Source: Acidobacteriota bacterium
GTDB taxonomy: Bacteria > Acidobacteriota > Terriglobia > Terriglobales > Acidobacteriaceae
DNA: 6,425 bases
Direction: 5' to 3'
NCBI GenBank assembly: GCA_021846065.1
Contig: JAJZCP010000096.1
Span: 1 to 6,425 of the forward strand
Part shown: positions 1 through 5,829 of the stretch, piece by piece
Numbering within the stretch: the first letter of the stretch is position 1
How the letters are laid out: every line of letters begins with the position of its first letter
The notes under the pieces: model-generated
Seen by the model: only the letters and a program-made list of their open reading frames with translations
Database searches by the model: none
What the model was told of the DNA's origin: nothing
Program-made: the position numbers and the translations under genes

Positions 1-54
1 TTGACGATCGATGAGACGAATCGGAAACAACTGGCCGATCTTGGCGTGGAGTAG
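1..54 (+). CDS. Possible 3' end of an upstream gene (partial, unknown product)
   Basis: Frame 1 is open from the window edge to a TAG at 52-54 and ends ...ETNRKQLADLGVE. The composition is that of an ordinary soluble C-terminus. A palindromic repeat unit begins about 30 bp after the stop, which is where such elements often sit, downstream of a gene. Only 17 codons are visible, so neither the family nor the reality of the gene can be established; an open frame of this length can occur by chance. The product is not recognised. Confidence 0.35.
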   Translation: MTIDETNRKQLADLGVE

Positions 55-160
55 CCCGGAAGAGAGGCGAAGAGTGCCGCAGCAGATTCCCTGTGGGAAG
101 GCCAACCCAAACAGCAAGAGCAACAGCAGATTCCCTTCGGGAATGACAACAAGAAGAGCA

Positions 161-320
161 ACTGCAAGGGCAAGGGCAAGGGCAACAGCAAGAACAACAG
201 CAGATTCCCTTCGGGAATGACAACCAAAAGAGCAACAGCAACTGCAACTGCAAGGGCAAGGGCAACAGCAAGAACAACAGCAGATTCCCTTCGGGAATGA
301 CAACCAAAAAAGCAACAGCA
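161..320. repeat. 80-bp direct tandem duplication (two copies)
   Basis: Bases 161-240 and 241-320 match at 77 of 80 positions; the differences are at 168/248, 169/249 and 230/310. Each copy contains a hexamer tract followed by one inner palindromic unit. A partial earlier copy is recognisable at 121-160, where 121-149 is identical to 195-223. The near identity implies a recent duplication or conversion inside the palindrome array. The tract is open in one frame (Ala/Arg-rich), but only because the units are mostly multiples of three and lack stops. Confidence 0.9.
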
Positions 321-321
321 A

Positions 322-342
322 GGGCGAGGGCGAGGGCGAGGG
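322..342 (+). other. G-quadruplex-type motif, four GGG tracts with CGA loops
   Basis: GGG occurs at 322-324, 328-330, 334-336 and 340-342, each separated by CGA. This satisfies the usual G3-N1-7 four-tract rule on the + strand. It is the longest version of a GGG-hexamer tract that also occurs with three tracts (168-182) and two tracts (254-262) earlier in the array. Whether it folds in the cell is unknown. Confidence 0.6.
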
Positions 343-377
343 CAAAAACGAGGGCAGATTTCCTGTGGGAAGGCCAA

Positions 378-725
378 CCAAGAATCGGCGTGGAGTCGCT
401 GGCGGGAGTCTGGCGGGAGGCAGGCGGAAGATTGCCGGGCAGTACGGCCCAGCCGGGGGCGTTTGCGGGATTCGCGGAGAATTTCTGCGGAGCTGGATGA
501 CGCTGTCGTGAATTTGCCCACATCGATGCAACGCTTTTTCAGGCACCGGCATCGGATTCATCAGCAAAACAAAAGCGGTTTGCGTCGCAGGCTCCGGTCA
601 CTGTGGAGTGTGCGGCGACCGCAGCTTCCCGATGCAGAGCAGCAGGACGCAGCAGACATGTGGCTGGGTGAGTGAAGAACGCAGGCCCTGTGAGCGTCGT
701 TCAACGATGAAGATGAGTAGAGTGC
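378..725. other. Intergenic stretch with no supported gene
   Basis: I see no convincing gene, tRNA, promoter or terminator here. Open frames across it are short, lack a ribosome binding site, and have Arg- or Cys-rich compositions typical of unread GC-rich DNA. A small perfect hairpin, TGCGG-CGA-CCGCA, lies at 611-623 without a following T-run. The promoter of the downstream small gene probably lies in this stretch, but no clear -35/-10 pair can be picked out by eye. Confidence 0.5.
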
Positions 726-729
726 AGGA
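726..729 (+). promoter_or_regulatory. Candidate ribosome binding site for the small membrane-protein gene
   Basis: AGGA lies 10 bases before the ATG at 740. The in-frame ATGs further upstream (608, 707, 713) have no comparable purine-rich motif at a suitable distance, so this supports 740 as the start. The next codon, at 743, is also ATG and is possible with a longer spacing. Confidence 0.45.
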
Positions 730-739
730 TGAAAGCGGC

Positions 740-1213
740 ATGATGAGGATCACGACCGAAGGAAAAGCCAGCGGCTCACGCACCCTGCGTGCGGTTGCAG
801 TTCTGCTGGCGCTTGCGGTGGTGGCCTGGGGCGTGGGCTACAAGGCCTCGCTCTACTCGACGCAGCGCGTGGTGCAGCATGCGATTCCGCAGGCGCGTTT
901 GCTGGCGCATCGCGCCTGCCTGGAGCGTACGAGTCTGGAGCGTACGAGTCTGGAGCGTACGAGTCTGGAGGGCATTGGCCCGAAAGGCAGCAGTCTGGAA
1001 CGCCGCAGTCTGGAGCGTCGTGGGGCGCTGCGGCTGCGAACCGGGCAGGTTGCCTCGTTTGCATCTGGATGGACGGAGCTGCCCGCGGGGTGGGCGGACC
1101 GGACCGCGACGACAGAGGTTGACTCGGTTGCCCGCGTGGAGCGATTCCCGGTGGTGCGCAGAGCGGGGCATTGCGACGGCCTGCCGCGTCCGCCGCCGCC
1201 TTCGGCGGTTTAG
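740..1213 (+). CDS. Small single-pass membrane protein with internal pentad repeats (unknown function)
   Basis: The predicted product is 157 residues. A short basic N-terminus (K9, R14, R17) precedes a hydrophobic helix at about residues 18-34, rich in Ala, Val and Leu, then the motif GYKASLY and a periplasm-like segment with AIPQARLL. Residues 60-94 are pentads of the LERTS/LERRS type encoded by 15-bp tandem repeats. The rest is Arg-rich and ends RPPPPSAV. I have an unverified recollection of small proteins with GYK-SLY and AKLL-like motifs before RND pump genes in Acidobacteriota; no function is known to me. The membrane helix and GC-rich third codon positions argue that the first 60 residues are real. 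The tail after the repeats is much less certain and may be remodelled by repeat expansion or out of its ancestral frame. It precedes the pump operon by 137 bp on the same strand and could be cotranscribed. Confidence 0.55.
   Translation: MMRITTEGKASGSRTLRAVAVLLALAVVAWGVGYKASLYSTQRVVQHAIPQARLLAHRACLERTSLERTSLERTSLEGIGPKGSSLERRSLERRGALRLRTGQVASFASGWTELPAGWADRTATTEVDSVARVERFPVVRRAGHCDGLPRPPPPSAV
917..1021 (+). repeat. 15-bp tandem repeat array inside the small gene (seven in-phase units)
   Basis: Seven units of exactly 15 bp start at 917, 932, 947, 962, 977, 992 and 1007. Units 932 and 947 are the perfect form AGTCTGGAGCGTACG. The repeat-identical stretch runs from 920 to 970. Unit 977 is strongly diverged, while 992 and 1007 keep AGTCTGGA. 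Because 15 is divisible by three, the array adds pentapeptides of the LERTS type without breaking the frame. It looks like replication-slippage expansion within a coding region. Confidence 0.85.
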
Positions 1214-1276
1214 ATATTCTGGCGGAGTGGAGTTCGCAGCCTGGTTCAGGACGGTCGATTCCGCTTCCGGTCCTCC

Positions 1277-1321
1277 GGTACTCGCAAGACTGGTACTCGC
1301 AAGACTGGTACTCACAAAAAT
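1277..1321. repeat. 15-bp direct repeats just upstream of the efflux operon
   Basis: GGTACTCGCAAGACT occurs perfectly at 1277-1291 and 1292-1306. A third, decayed copy lies at 1307-1321, where the first 7 bases are kept and the rest becomes A-rich. The array ends 29 bp before the adaptor start codon. Its reverse complement, AGTCTTGCGAGTACC, matches the repeat inside the upstream small gene at 11 of 15 positions. It may be an operator-like iteron set or just a spreading mini-repeat. Confidence 0.8.
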
Positions 1322-1338
1322 TTTGATTCCCGCTTTTG

Positions 1339-1346
1339 AAAGGTGG
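1339..1346 (+). promoter_or_regulatory. Ribosome binding site fixing the adaptor start at GTG 1351
   Basis: AAAGGTGG lies just upstream of GTG 1351, with four bases between its end and the start codon. A TTG codon in the same frame at 1336 would place this motif inside the gene and has no ribosome binding site of its own. GTG 1351 also gives a typical inner-membrane anchor start, MLRKRSFW. Confidence 0.75.
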
Positions 1347-1350
1347 ACAC

Positions 1351-2595
1351 GTGCTTCGCAAGCGTTCTTTCTGGATTGTGCTGCTGATTGTGGTGGCGAT
1401 TGTTGTCGTGGTTGTGATTCGCAGCCGCAAACCGGCTGAAGGGCCTGAAAAGGCGCTGACGGCTCCGGTTGCGGTGGCGCAACAGGGCGACCTGACGGCG
1501 CAGCTCCAGGTTGCGGGTCAGTTTATCCCCTATCAGAACGTGGATGTGCATGCCAAGATTTCCGGTTATGTGCGCTGGATCAAGGTGGATATCGGGGACA
1601 TTGTGCATACGAACGAGGTGATGGCGAAGCTGGAAGTGCCGGAGTTGCGCGACCAGTTGGCGGAGACCAAGGCCGCGGTGCAGCATGCGCAGGCGCAGGT
1701 GGTCCGCGAGCAGGATGAAGTGGCGCACGCGGATGCGGCGTATCGCGCGATTCACCTGAACTACACGCGTCTGGCGGAGGCGGCCAAGGAGCGTCCGGGA
1801 TTGATTGCGCAGCAGGAGATCGACGACTATCAGGCGCGGGACCTGGAAGCGGCGGCGAAGATCGACGTGGCCAAGGCTGCGTATGAAGCGGCGGAGCAGC
1901 AGTTGAGCCTGGCGCGGTCGAATGAAGATCGCGTGAACGCGCTGTATGCGTATACCGATATCGTTTCGCCGTACAACGGGGTGGTGACCTTCCGCTATGC
2001 GGATACCGGCGCATTGGTGCCGGCTGGAACCAGCTCGAACGGAACCAGCACGGGGACGGAGTCGATGCCGGTGGTGAAGGTGGCGCAAAGCGACCTGCTG
2101 CGACTGCGGATGCCGGTGCCGGAAGGAGACGTGCCGTACATCAACATTGGCGGGAAGGTGGACGTGCATGTGGATGCGACGGGCGAGGTTTTCCCGGGCA
2201 AGATCATCCGGTTTACGCGCGCGCTGGATCCTTCGACGCGCACCATGCTGACCGAGGTGGACGTGCCGAATCCGAAGCTGACGCTGACGACGGGCATGTA
2301 TGCCGAGACGACGTTTTATCTGAAGACGAAGCATGACGCGGTGTACGTTCCTGCGCAGGCGGTGGTGACGTCGGGCAACAGCTACTACATTCTGGTGCTG
2401 GACGCGACGAACCACGTGGAGAAGCGGATTGTGAAGCTGGGCATCCAGACGCCGAACAGGACGGAGATCATCGACGGCGGGCTGAAGGCCGGGGAAAAGG
2501 TGATTGCCTCGGGGCAGGATAACTATCGCGATGGCGACTTGATCGATCCTCGACCTGCCTTCATTCCGACCGCGGCTCAGGAGGAAGGCAAATAA
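1351..2595 (+). CDS. RND efflux periplasmic adaptor subunit (membrane fusion protein, HlyD/AcrA family)
   Basis: This 414-residue protein would bridge the inner-membrane RND permease and the outer-membrane channel. It starts with a basic MLRKR segment and one hydrophobic helix (about 7-26, Val/Ile-rich). There is no Cys for a lipobox, so it is probably anchored by this uncleaved helix. The first half of the lipoyl/barrel-sandwich domain is at about 64-99 (KISGYVRWIKVDIGDIV). An Ala/Glu/Gln-rich coiled-coil hairpin follows at about 100-194, then the second lipoyl half at about 199-228 (TDIVSPYNGVV, the family's T-I-x-A/S-P-x-x-G-x-V motif). A Gly/Ser/Thr-rich linker lies near 223-238, then the beta-barrel (about 245-330) and a membrane-proximal domain to about 400 (VPAQAVV; GGLKAGEKVIASG). 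Length and domain order are normal for the family. The stop codon abuts the permease start, indicating one transcript and probable translational coupling. The substrate cannot be told from the adaptor. Confidence 0.95.
   Translation: MLRKRSFWIVLLIVVAIVVVVVIRSRKPAEGPEKALTAPVAVAQQGDLTAQLQVAGQFIPYQNVDVHAKISGYVRWIKVDIGDIVHTNEVMAKLEVPELRDQLAETKAAVQHAQAQVVREQDEVAHADAAYRAIHLNYTRLAEAAKERPGLIAQQEIDDYQARDLEAAAKIDVAKAAYEAAEQQLSLARSNEDRVNALYAYTDIVSPYNGVVTFRYADTGALVPAGTSSNGTSTGTESMPVVKVAQSDLLRLRMPVPEGDVPYINIGGKVDVHVDATGEVFPGKIIRFTRALDPSTRTMLTEVDVPNPKLTLTTGMYAETTFYLKTKHDAVYVPAQAVVTSGNSYYILVLDATNHVEKRIVKLGIQTPNRTEIIDGGLKAGEKVIASGQDNYRDGDLIDPRPAFIPTAAQEEGK
2579..2588 (+). promoter_or_regulatory. Strong ribosome binding site of the permease gene
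   Basis: AGGAGGAAGG lies inside the last adaptor codons, 7 bases before ATG 2596. The adaptor's TAA (2593-2595) is directly followed by the ATG, so terminating ribosomes could re-initiate at once. Confidence 0.8.
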
Positions 2596-5500
2596 ATGTC
2601 CTCCTTTGCCATTCGCTATCCGTTTTTCATCCTGATGTTCTGTCTGATGATCGTGGTGGTGGGAATCACCACGGTCGCCAGAATGCCGGTCGATCTTTTT
2701 CCTGAAGTCAACATTCCAGTCGTCGTGGTGGCCACGTTCTATGCCGGCATGCCGCCGGAGCAGATGGAAGCCGACATCACCGATACGTATGAGCGATTCT
2801 TTACGCTGGGCAGCAACATTGAGCACATCGAATCGCGTTCGCTGACGGGCGTGAGCCTGATCAAGGTTTACTTTCAGCCGGGCACGGATCCGAATGCGGC
2901 GGTGAGCAGCATCTCCGGGCTGGCGCTGGCGGATTTGCGGCGTCTGCCGCCGGGAACGCTTCCGCCGGTGGTGCTGCCGTTTGACGCTTCGAACCTGCCG
3001 GTGTGTCTGATTACGCTGGAAGGCAAGGGGCTGAACGAGGTGCAACTGAAGGATCTGGCGCAGTTCGAGGTGCGCAACCAGGTGGCGAACGTGCCGGGTG
3101 CATCGGTGCCGCAGCCGTATGGCGGAACGTATCGTCAGATTCAGATTTTTGTGGATCCGCTGAAGCTGGAAGCGCACGAAATGTCCGTGATGGACGTGGT
3201 GAAGGCGATCAACGCGACGAACCTGATTCTGCCGGCGGGCGATGTGCGCATCGGCACGCTGGATTACAACGTATACGCCAACAGCCAGGAAGATATCGTA
3301 CATCGCATGAACGACATGCCGGTGAAGAGCGATATGACCTCGACGGTGAAGTCGGTGGTGCGTGTGCGCGATATCGGCGAGGCGAAAGATACGGGCGCGT
3401 TGCAGTACAACATCGTTCGCGTGGACGGCGAGCACTCGGTCTACATTCCGATCTTCAAGCAGGGTGGCGACTCGAATACGATCTCGATCGTGAGCGGCAT
3501 TCGCGTGGCGATCCAGCATCTGCTGGACGTGCCGGAGCAGTTGAAGACGGCGGTGGTCTTTGACCAGTCGGTGTTTGTGAAGATTGCCGTGAAGAACGTG
3601 ATCAACGAAGGCACGATCGGGCTGCTGCTGACGGCGATCATGATTCTGCTGTTCCTGGGCAACTTCCGCGCGACGATCTCGGTGATGCTGTCGATTCCGA
3701 TCTCGGCGTTGACGGCGTTCATTGCGCTGAACCTGGGGGGGAGCACGATCAACACGATGGTGCTGGGCGGCATTGCGCTGGCGCTGTCTCGACTGATCGA
3801 CAACTCGGTGGTGGTGTTGGAAAACATCTTCCGGCACATGGAGCTGGGGGAGAGTCCGCGGGATGCGGCGGTGAACGGCGGCAAGGAAGTGCAGCTTGCG
3901 GTGCTGGCGGCGACGGCGAGTACGAGCATCGTCTTCTTCCCGGTGATCCTGCTGGTGGGCATCAGCAAATACCTGTTCACGGCGCTGGCGCTGGCGGTGG
4001 TTCTGGCTCTGCTGGCCTCCTATGTGGTGGCGATGACGGTGGTGCCGCTGTTCTGCGCGACGTTCATCAAGGACGTCGGCCATCACGCGCACAACGCCGA
4101 AGAGGCCGAGGAGGGTCTGGCCGAGACCGAGCACTCGATCCACCACCACAACGCGGGGAAGAAGATCAGTCTCTTCCAGCGAATTGTGAAGGGTTTCAAC
4201 GCGCAGTTCGACCGACTGCAACATGCCTATGACAAGGCGATTGTGGTTTGTCTGGATCGACCGGTGCTGGTGGTGCTGGCGTTTTCCACCTTTGTGGTGG
4301 TCAGCTTCGGGCTGTTCCCGGTTTTGGGCAAGGCGTTCTTTCCGCGCACCGATCCAGGTCAGTTCGTGATCAACTTCAAGGCTCCTCCGGGCACGCGCCT
4401 GGAGGTGACCGACGAGTATGCGGCGATGATGGAGAACGACATTCGCCACATTGTGACCAAAGAGGACATGAACATGATCGTGACGAATATCGGCGTGACG
4501 CCGGATTTGTCGTCGATCTATACGCCGAACTCCGCCATGCACACGGGCTTCATTCAGGTGAGCCTGCAAGAGGATCACAAGATCAGCAGCTTCGTGTATA
4601 TGCAGCGCGTGCGTGAGCGCTTCCGGCGGGATTTTCCGGAGATCGGCGTCTACTTCCAGACGGGCGGACTGGTGGATTCAGTGGTGAACCAGGGCAAGCC
4701 GGCGCCGATCGATATTCGCGTGGGCAGCGGCGACCTGGAGTCGGGCTTCCAGTATGCGACGCGGGTGGCGGCACGAGTGCGCAAGCTGGATACGGTGAAC
4801 GATGTGCTGATTCCGCAGGATCTGAGCTACCCGGGTCTGCGGCTGGACATCAACCGCGAACAGGCGGGCCTGGAAAATATCTCGGTCGAGGATGCGGTGG
4901 ACAACGTGATTACGGCGTTGACGTCGGACTCACAGATTGCGCCGACGTTCTGGGTGGATCCGAAGACGGGCAACAACTACTTCCTGGGCGTTCAGTATCA
5001 CAATGACCAGATCAAGACGATGAAGGACTTCAAGGATATTCCGCTGCGCGCGCGGGACAACAAGAGCTACGCGCCGCTGGAGTCGATTGCCAACATCGTT
5101 CCGATCGAGACGCCGACGGAAGTGGATCACTACCAGCTTCGCCGCAGCTATGATGTGTACATTCAGCCGAAGAGCGAGAATCTGACGGTGATCAACGACC
5201 AGGTGAAGAAGATTCTGGCGAAGATGCCGGCGCCGCGCGGCGTGACGGTGCAGGTGGCCGGCGCGGTGACGGATATGAACGAGGTTTTTGGCAGCTTCGC
5301 GATCGGACTGGTGCTTGCGATTGTGCTGGTCTACCTGATCCTGATGGCGCAGTTTGCCTCGTTCTCCGATCCGTTCATTATCCTGCTGGCGATTCCGCCG
5401 GGAATGTCGGGGGTGATCCTCTTCCTGCTGTTGACACACACGACGCTGAACGTGATGTCGCTGATGGGAGTGGTGATGATGACGGGCATCGTGGTCTCGG

Positions 5501-5829
5501 ACAGCATTCTGATTGTGGAGTTCGTGGGCACGCTGCGCGGGTTGGGGCGTCCGCTGAAGATTGCGCTGGCGGAGGCCTGCAAGGTTCGTCTGCGTCCGAT
5601 TCTGATGACGACGATGGCGACGGTTCTGGGACTGATTCCGATGGCTCTGGCGCTGGAGCCGGGCAGCGAACAGTATGCTCCGCTGGCGCGCGCGATTCTG
5701 GGCGGGCTGACGGTCTCCGGAACGGTCACCGTGTTTCTGGTGCCGTCAGCGTATTACCTGATGCACCGGAAAGAGGAAGCGCTGGAAGCAGCGGCCGCAG
5801 CCAGCGGCACGGAGGTTTCGCATGACTAA
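2596..5829 (+). CDS. RND efflux transporter permease subunit (AcrB/HAE-like)
   Basis: This 1077-residue inner-membrane pump (AcrB is about 1050) should form a trimer exporting a substrate by proton antiport. The layout is classical: TM1 at about 8-29, then MPVDLFPEVNIP; first porter/docking region about 30-335; TM2-TM6 at about 341-487; a cytoplasmic loop about 490-550; TM7 at about 557-575; second porter region about 576-895; TM8-TM12 at about 899-1055. The TM4 motif is RLIDNSVVVLENI, giving D402 and N403 where AcrB has D407-D408. TM10 reads GIVVSDSILIVEF, giving S968 and D969 where AcrB has K940-N941. R1000 in LRPILMT matches AcrB R971. The central loop is rich in His (H496, 497, 499, 513, 516-518) and Glu. 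The relay changes suggest a non-AcrB RND subfamily rather than a broken gene, since the frame is intact and other signatures are kept. CusA-type metal pumps are less likely from the overall motifs. The specific substrate is unknown. Confidence 0.96.
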   Translation: MSSFAIRYPFFILMFCLMIVVVGITTVARMPVDLFPEVNIPVVVVATFYAGMPPEQMEADITDTYERFFTLGSNIEHIESRSLTGVSLIKVYFQPGTDPNAAVSSISGLALADLRRLPPGTLPPVVLPFDASNLPVCLITLEGKGLNEVQLKDLAQFEVRNQVANVPGASVPQPYGGTYRQIQIFVDPLKLEAHEMSVMDVVKAINATNLILPAGDVRIGTLDYNVYANSQEDIVHRMNDMPVKSDMTSTVKSVVRVRDIGEAKDTGALQYNIVRVDGEHSVYIPIFKQGGDSNTISIVSGIRVAIQHLLDVPEQLKTAVVFDQSVFVKIAVKNVINEGTIGLLLTAIMILLFLGNFRATISVMLSIPISALTAFIALNLGGSTINTMVLGGIALALSRLIDNSVVVLENIFRHMELGESPRDAAVNGGKEVQLAVLAATASTSIVFFPVILLVGISKYLFTALALAVVLALLASYVVAMTVVPLFCATFIKDVGHHAHNAEEAEEGLAETEHSIHHHNAGKKISLFQRIVKGFNAQFDRLQHAYDKAIVVCLDRPVLVVLAFSTFVVVSFGLFPVLGKAFFPRTDPGQFVINFKAPPGTRLEVTDEYAAMMENDIRHIVTKEDMNMIVTNIGVTPDLSSIYTPNSAMHTGFIQVSLQEDHKISSFVYMQRVRERFRRDFPEIGVYFQTGGLVDSVVNQGKPAPIDIRVGSGDLESGFQYATRVAARVRKLDTVNDVLIPQDLSYPGLRLDINREQAGLENISVEDAVDNVITALTSDSQIAPTFWVDPKTGNNYFLGVQYHNDQIKTMKDFKDIPLRARDNKSYAPLESIANIVPIETPTEVDHYQLRRSYDVYIQPKSENLTVINDQVKKILAKMPAPRGVTVQVAGAVTDMNEVFGSFAIGLVLAIVLVYLILMAQFASFSDPFIILLAIPPGMSGVILFLLLTHTTLNVMSLMGVVMMTGIVVSDSILIVEFVGTLRGLGRPLKIALAEACKVRLRPILMTTMATVLGLIPMALALEPGSEQYAPLARAILGGLTVSGTVTVFLVPSAYYLMHRKEEALEAAAAASGTEVSHD
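5811..5815 (+). promoter_or_regulatory. Ribosome binding site of the outer-membrane channel gene
   Basis: GGAGG sits within the end of the permease gene, six bases before ATG 5822. It decides the start of the channel gene and explains the 8-nt overlap. Confidence 0.8.

Larger units (their letters stand above)
83..377. repeat. Array of five REP-like palindromic units with hexamer spacers
   Basis: Five 23-bp units lie at 83-105, 127-149, 201-223, 281-303 and 355-377. Each begins CAGATT (or CAGATTT) and ends in CAA. The three inner units are identical and contain ATTCCC-TTC-GGGAAT, a 6-bp stem with a 3-base loop (130-144, 204-218, 284-298). The first and last units carry a TGT loop and a GGCCAA tail instead (stems 87-91/95-99 and 359-363/367-371). 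Spacers are built from CAACAG, GCAAGG and GCGAGG-like hexamers. The palindromes resemble short intergenic hairpin repeats that I associate with Acidobacteriota genomes. They could act as mRNA 3'-end hairpins or be transposase-mobilised REP elements; no transposase gene is visible here. Confidence 0.85.
1214..1350. other. Gap between the small gene and the efflux operon
   Basis: The 137-bp spacer contains the 15-bp direct-repeat array at 1277-1321 and an A/T-rich stretch (CAAAAATTTTG, 1315-1325) immediately before the adaptor's ribosome binding site. It is a plausible place for operon control, but no clear sigma-70 -35/-10 pair is recognisable by eye. Confidence 0.45.

Noticed and set aside
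83..377. A CRISPR array
   Set aside because: The repeated units are 23-bp palindromes with low-complexity, mutually similar spacers of unequal length (about 21 to 57 bp), not unique spacers of constant length, and no cas genes are present.
11..500. Ala/Arg-rich open frames through the repeat array (11-220 and 297-500)
   Set aside because: They merely read the hexamer and palindrome repeats, have no ribosome binding site, and end arbitrarily; the repeats explain the lack of stops.
611..623. TGCGG-CGA-CCGCA perfect hairpin in the intergenic stretch
   Set aside because: Short GC hairpins are expected by chance here, and it has no T-run, promoter or repeated copy that would give it a role.
463..675. 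A 70-codon open frame after the repeat array
   Set aside because: It has no ribosome binding site and an Arg/Gln-rich composition without recognisable features.
1196..1208. CCGCC-TTC-GGCGG hairpin at the end of the small gene as an intrinsic terminator
   Set aside because: The stem is only 5 bp and is followed by TTTAGATATT rather than a T-run, so termination is not supported; it may be just codon-biased sequence.
1336..1350. TTG at 1336 as the adaptor start
   Set aside because: The ribosome binding site AAAGGTGG lies after it and immediately before GTG 1351, which gives a better N-terminus.
3735..3741. A run of seven G in the permease gene as a phase-variation or frameshift site
   Set aside because: It encodes an in-frame Leu-Gly-Gly-Ser with the reading frame intact; a single short G run in GC-rich DNA is not evidence of programmed slippage.
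1312..4578. A 1088-codon open frame on the minus strand, antisense to the adaptor and most of the permease
   Set aside because: It is extremely rich in His, Arg and Gln with no domain-like segments, spans the junction of two well-recognised genes, and is explained by avoidance of TTA, CTA and TCA codons in the GC-biased forward genes.
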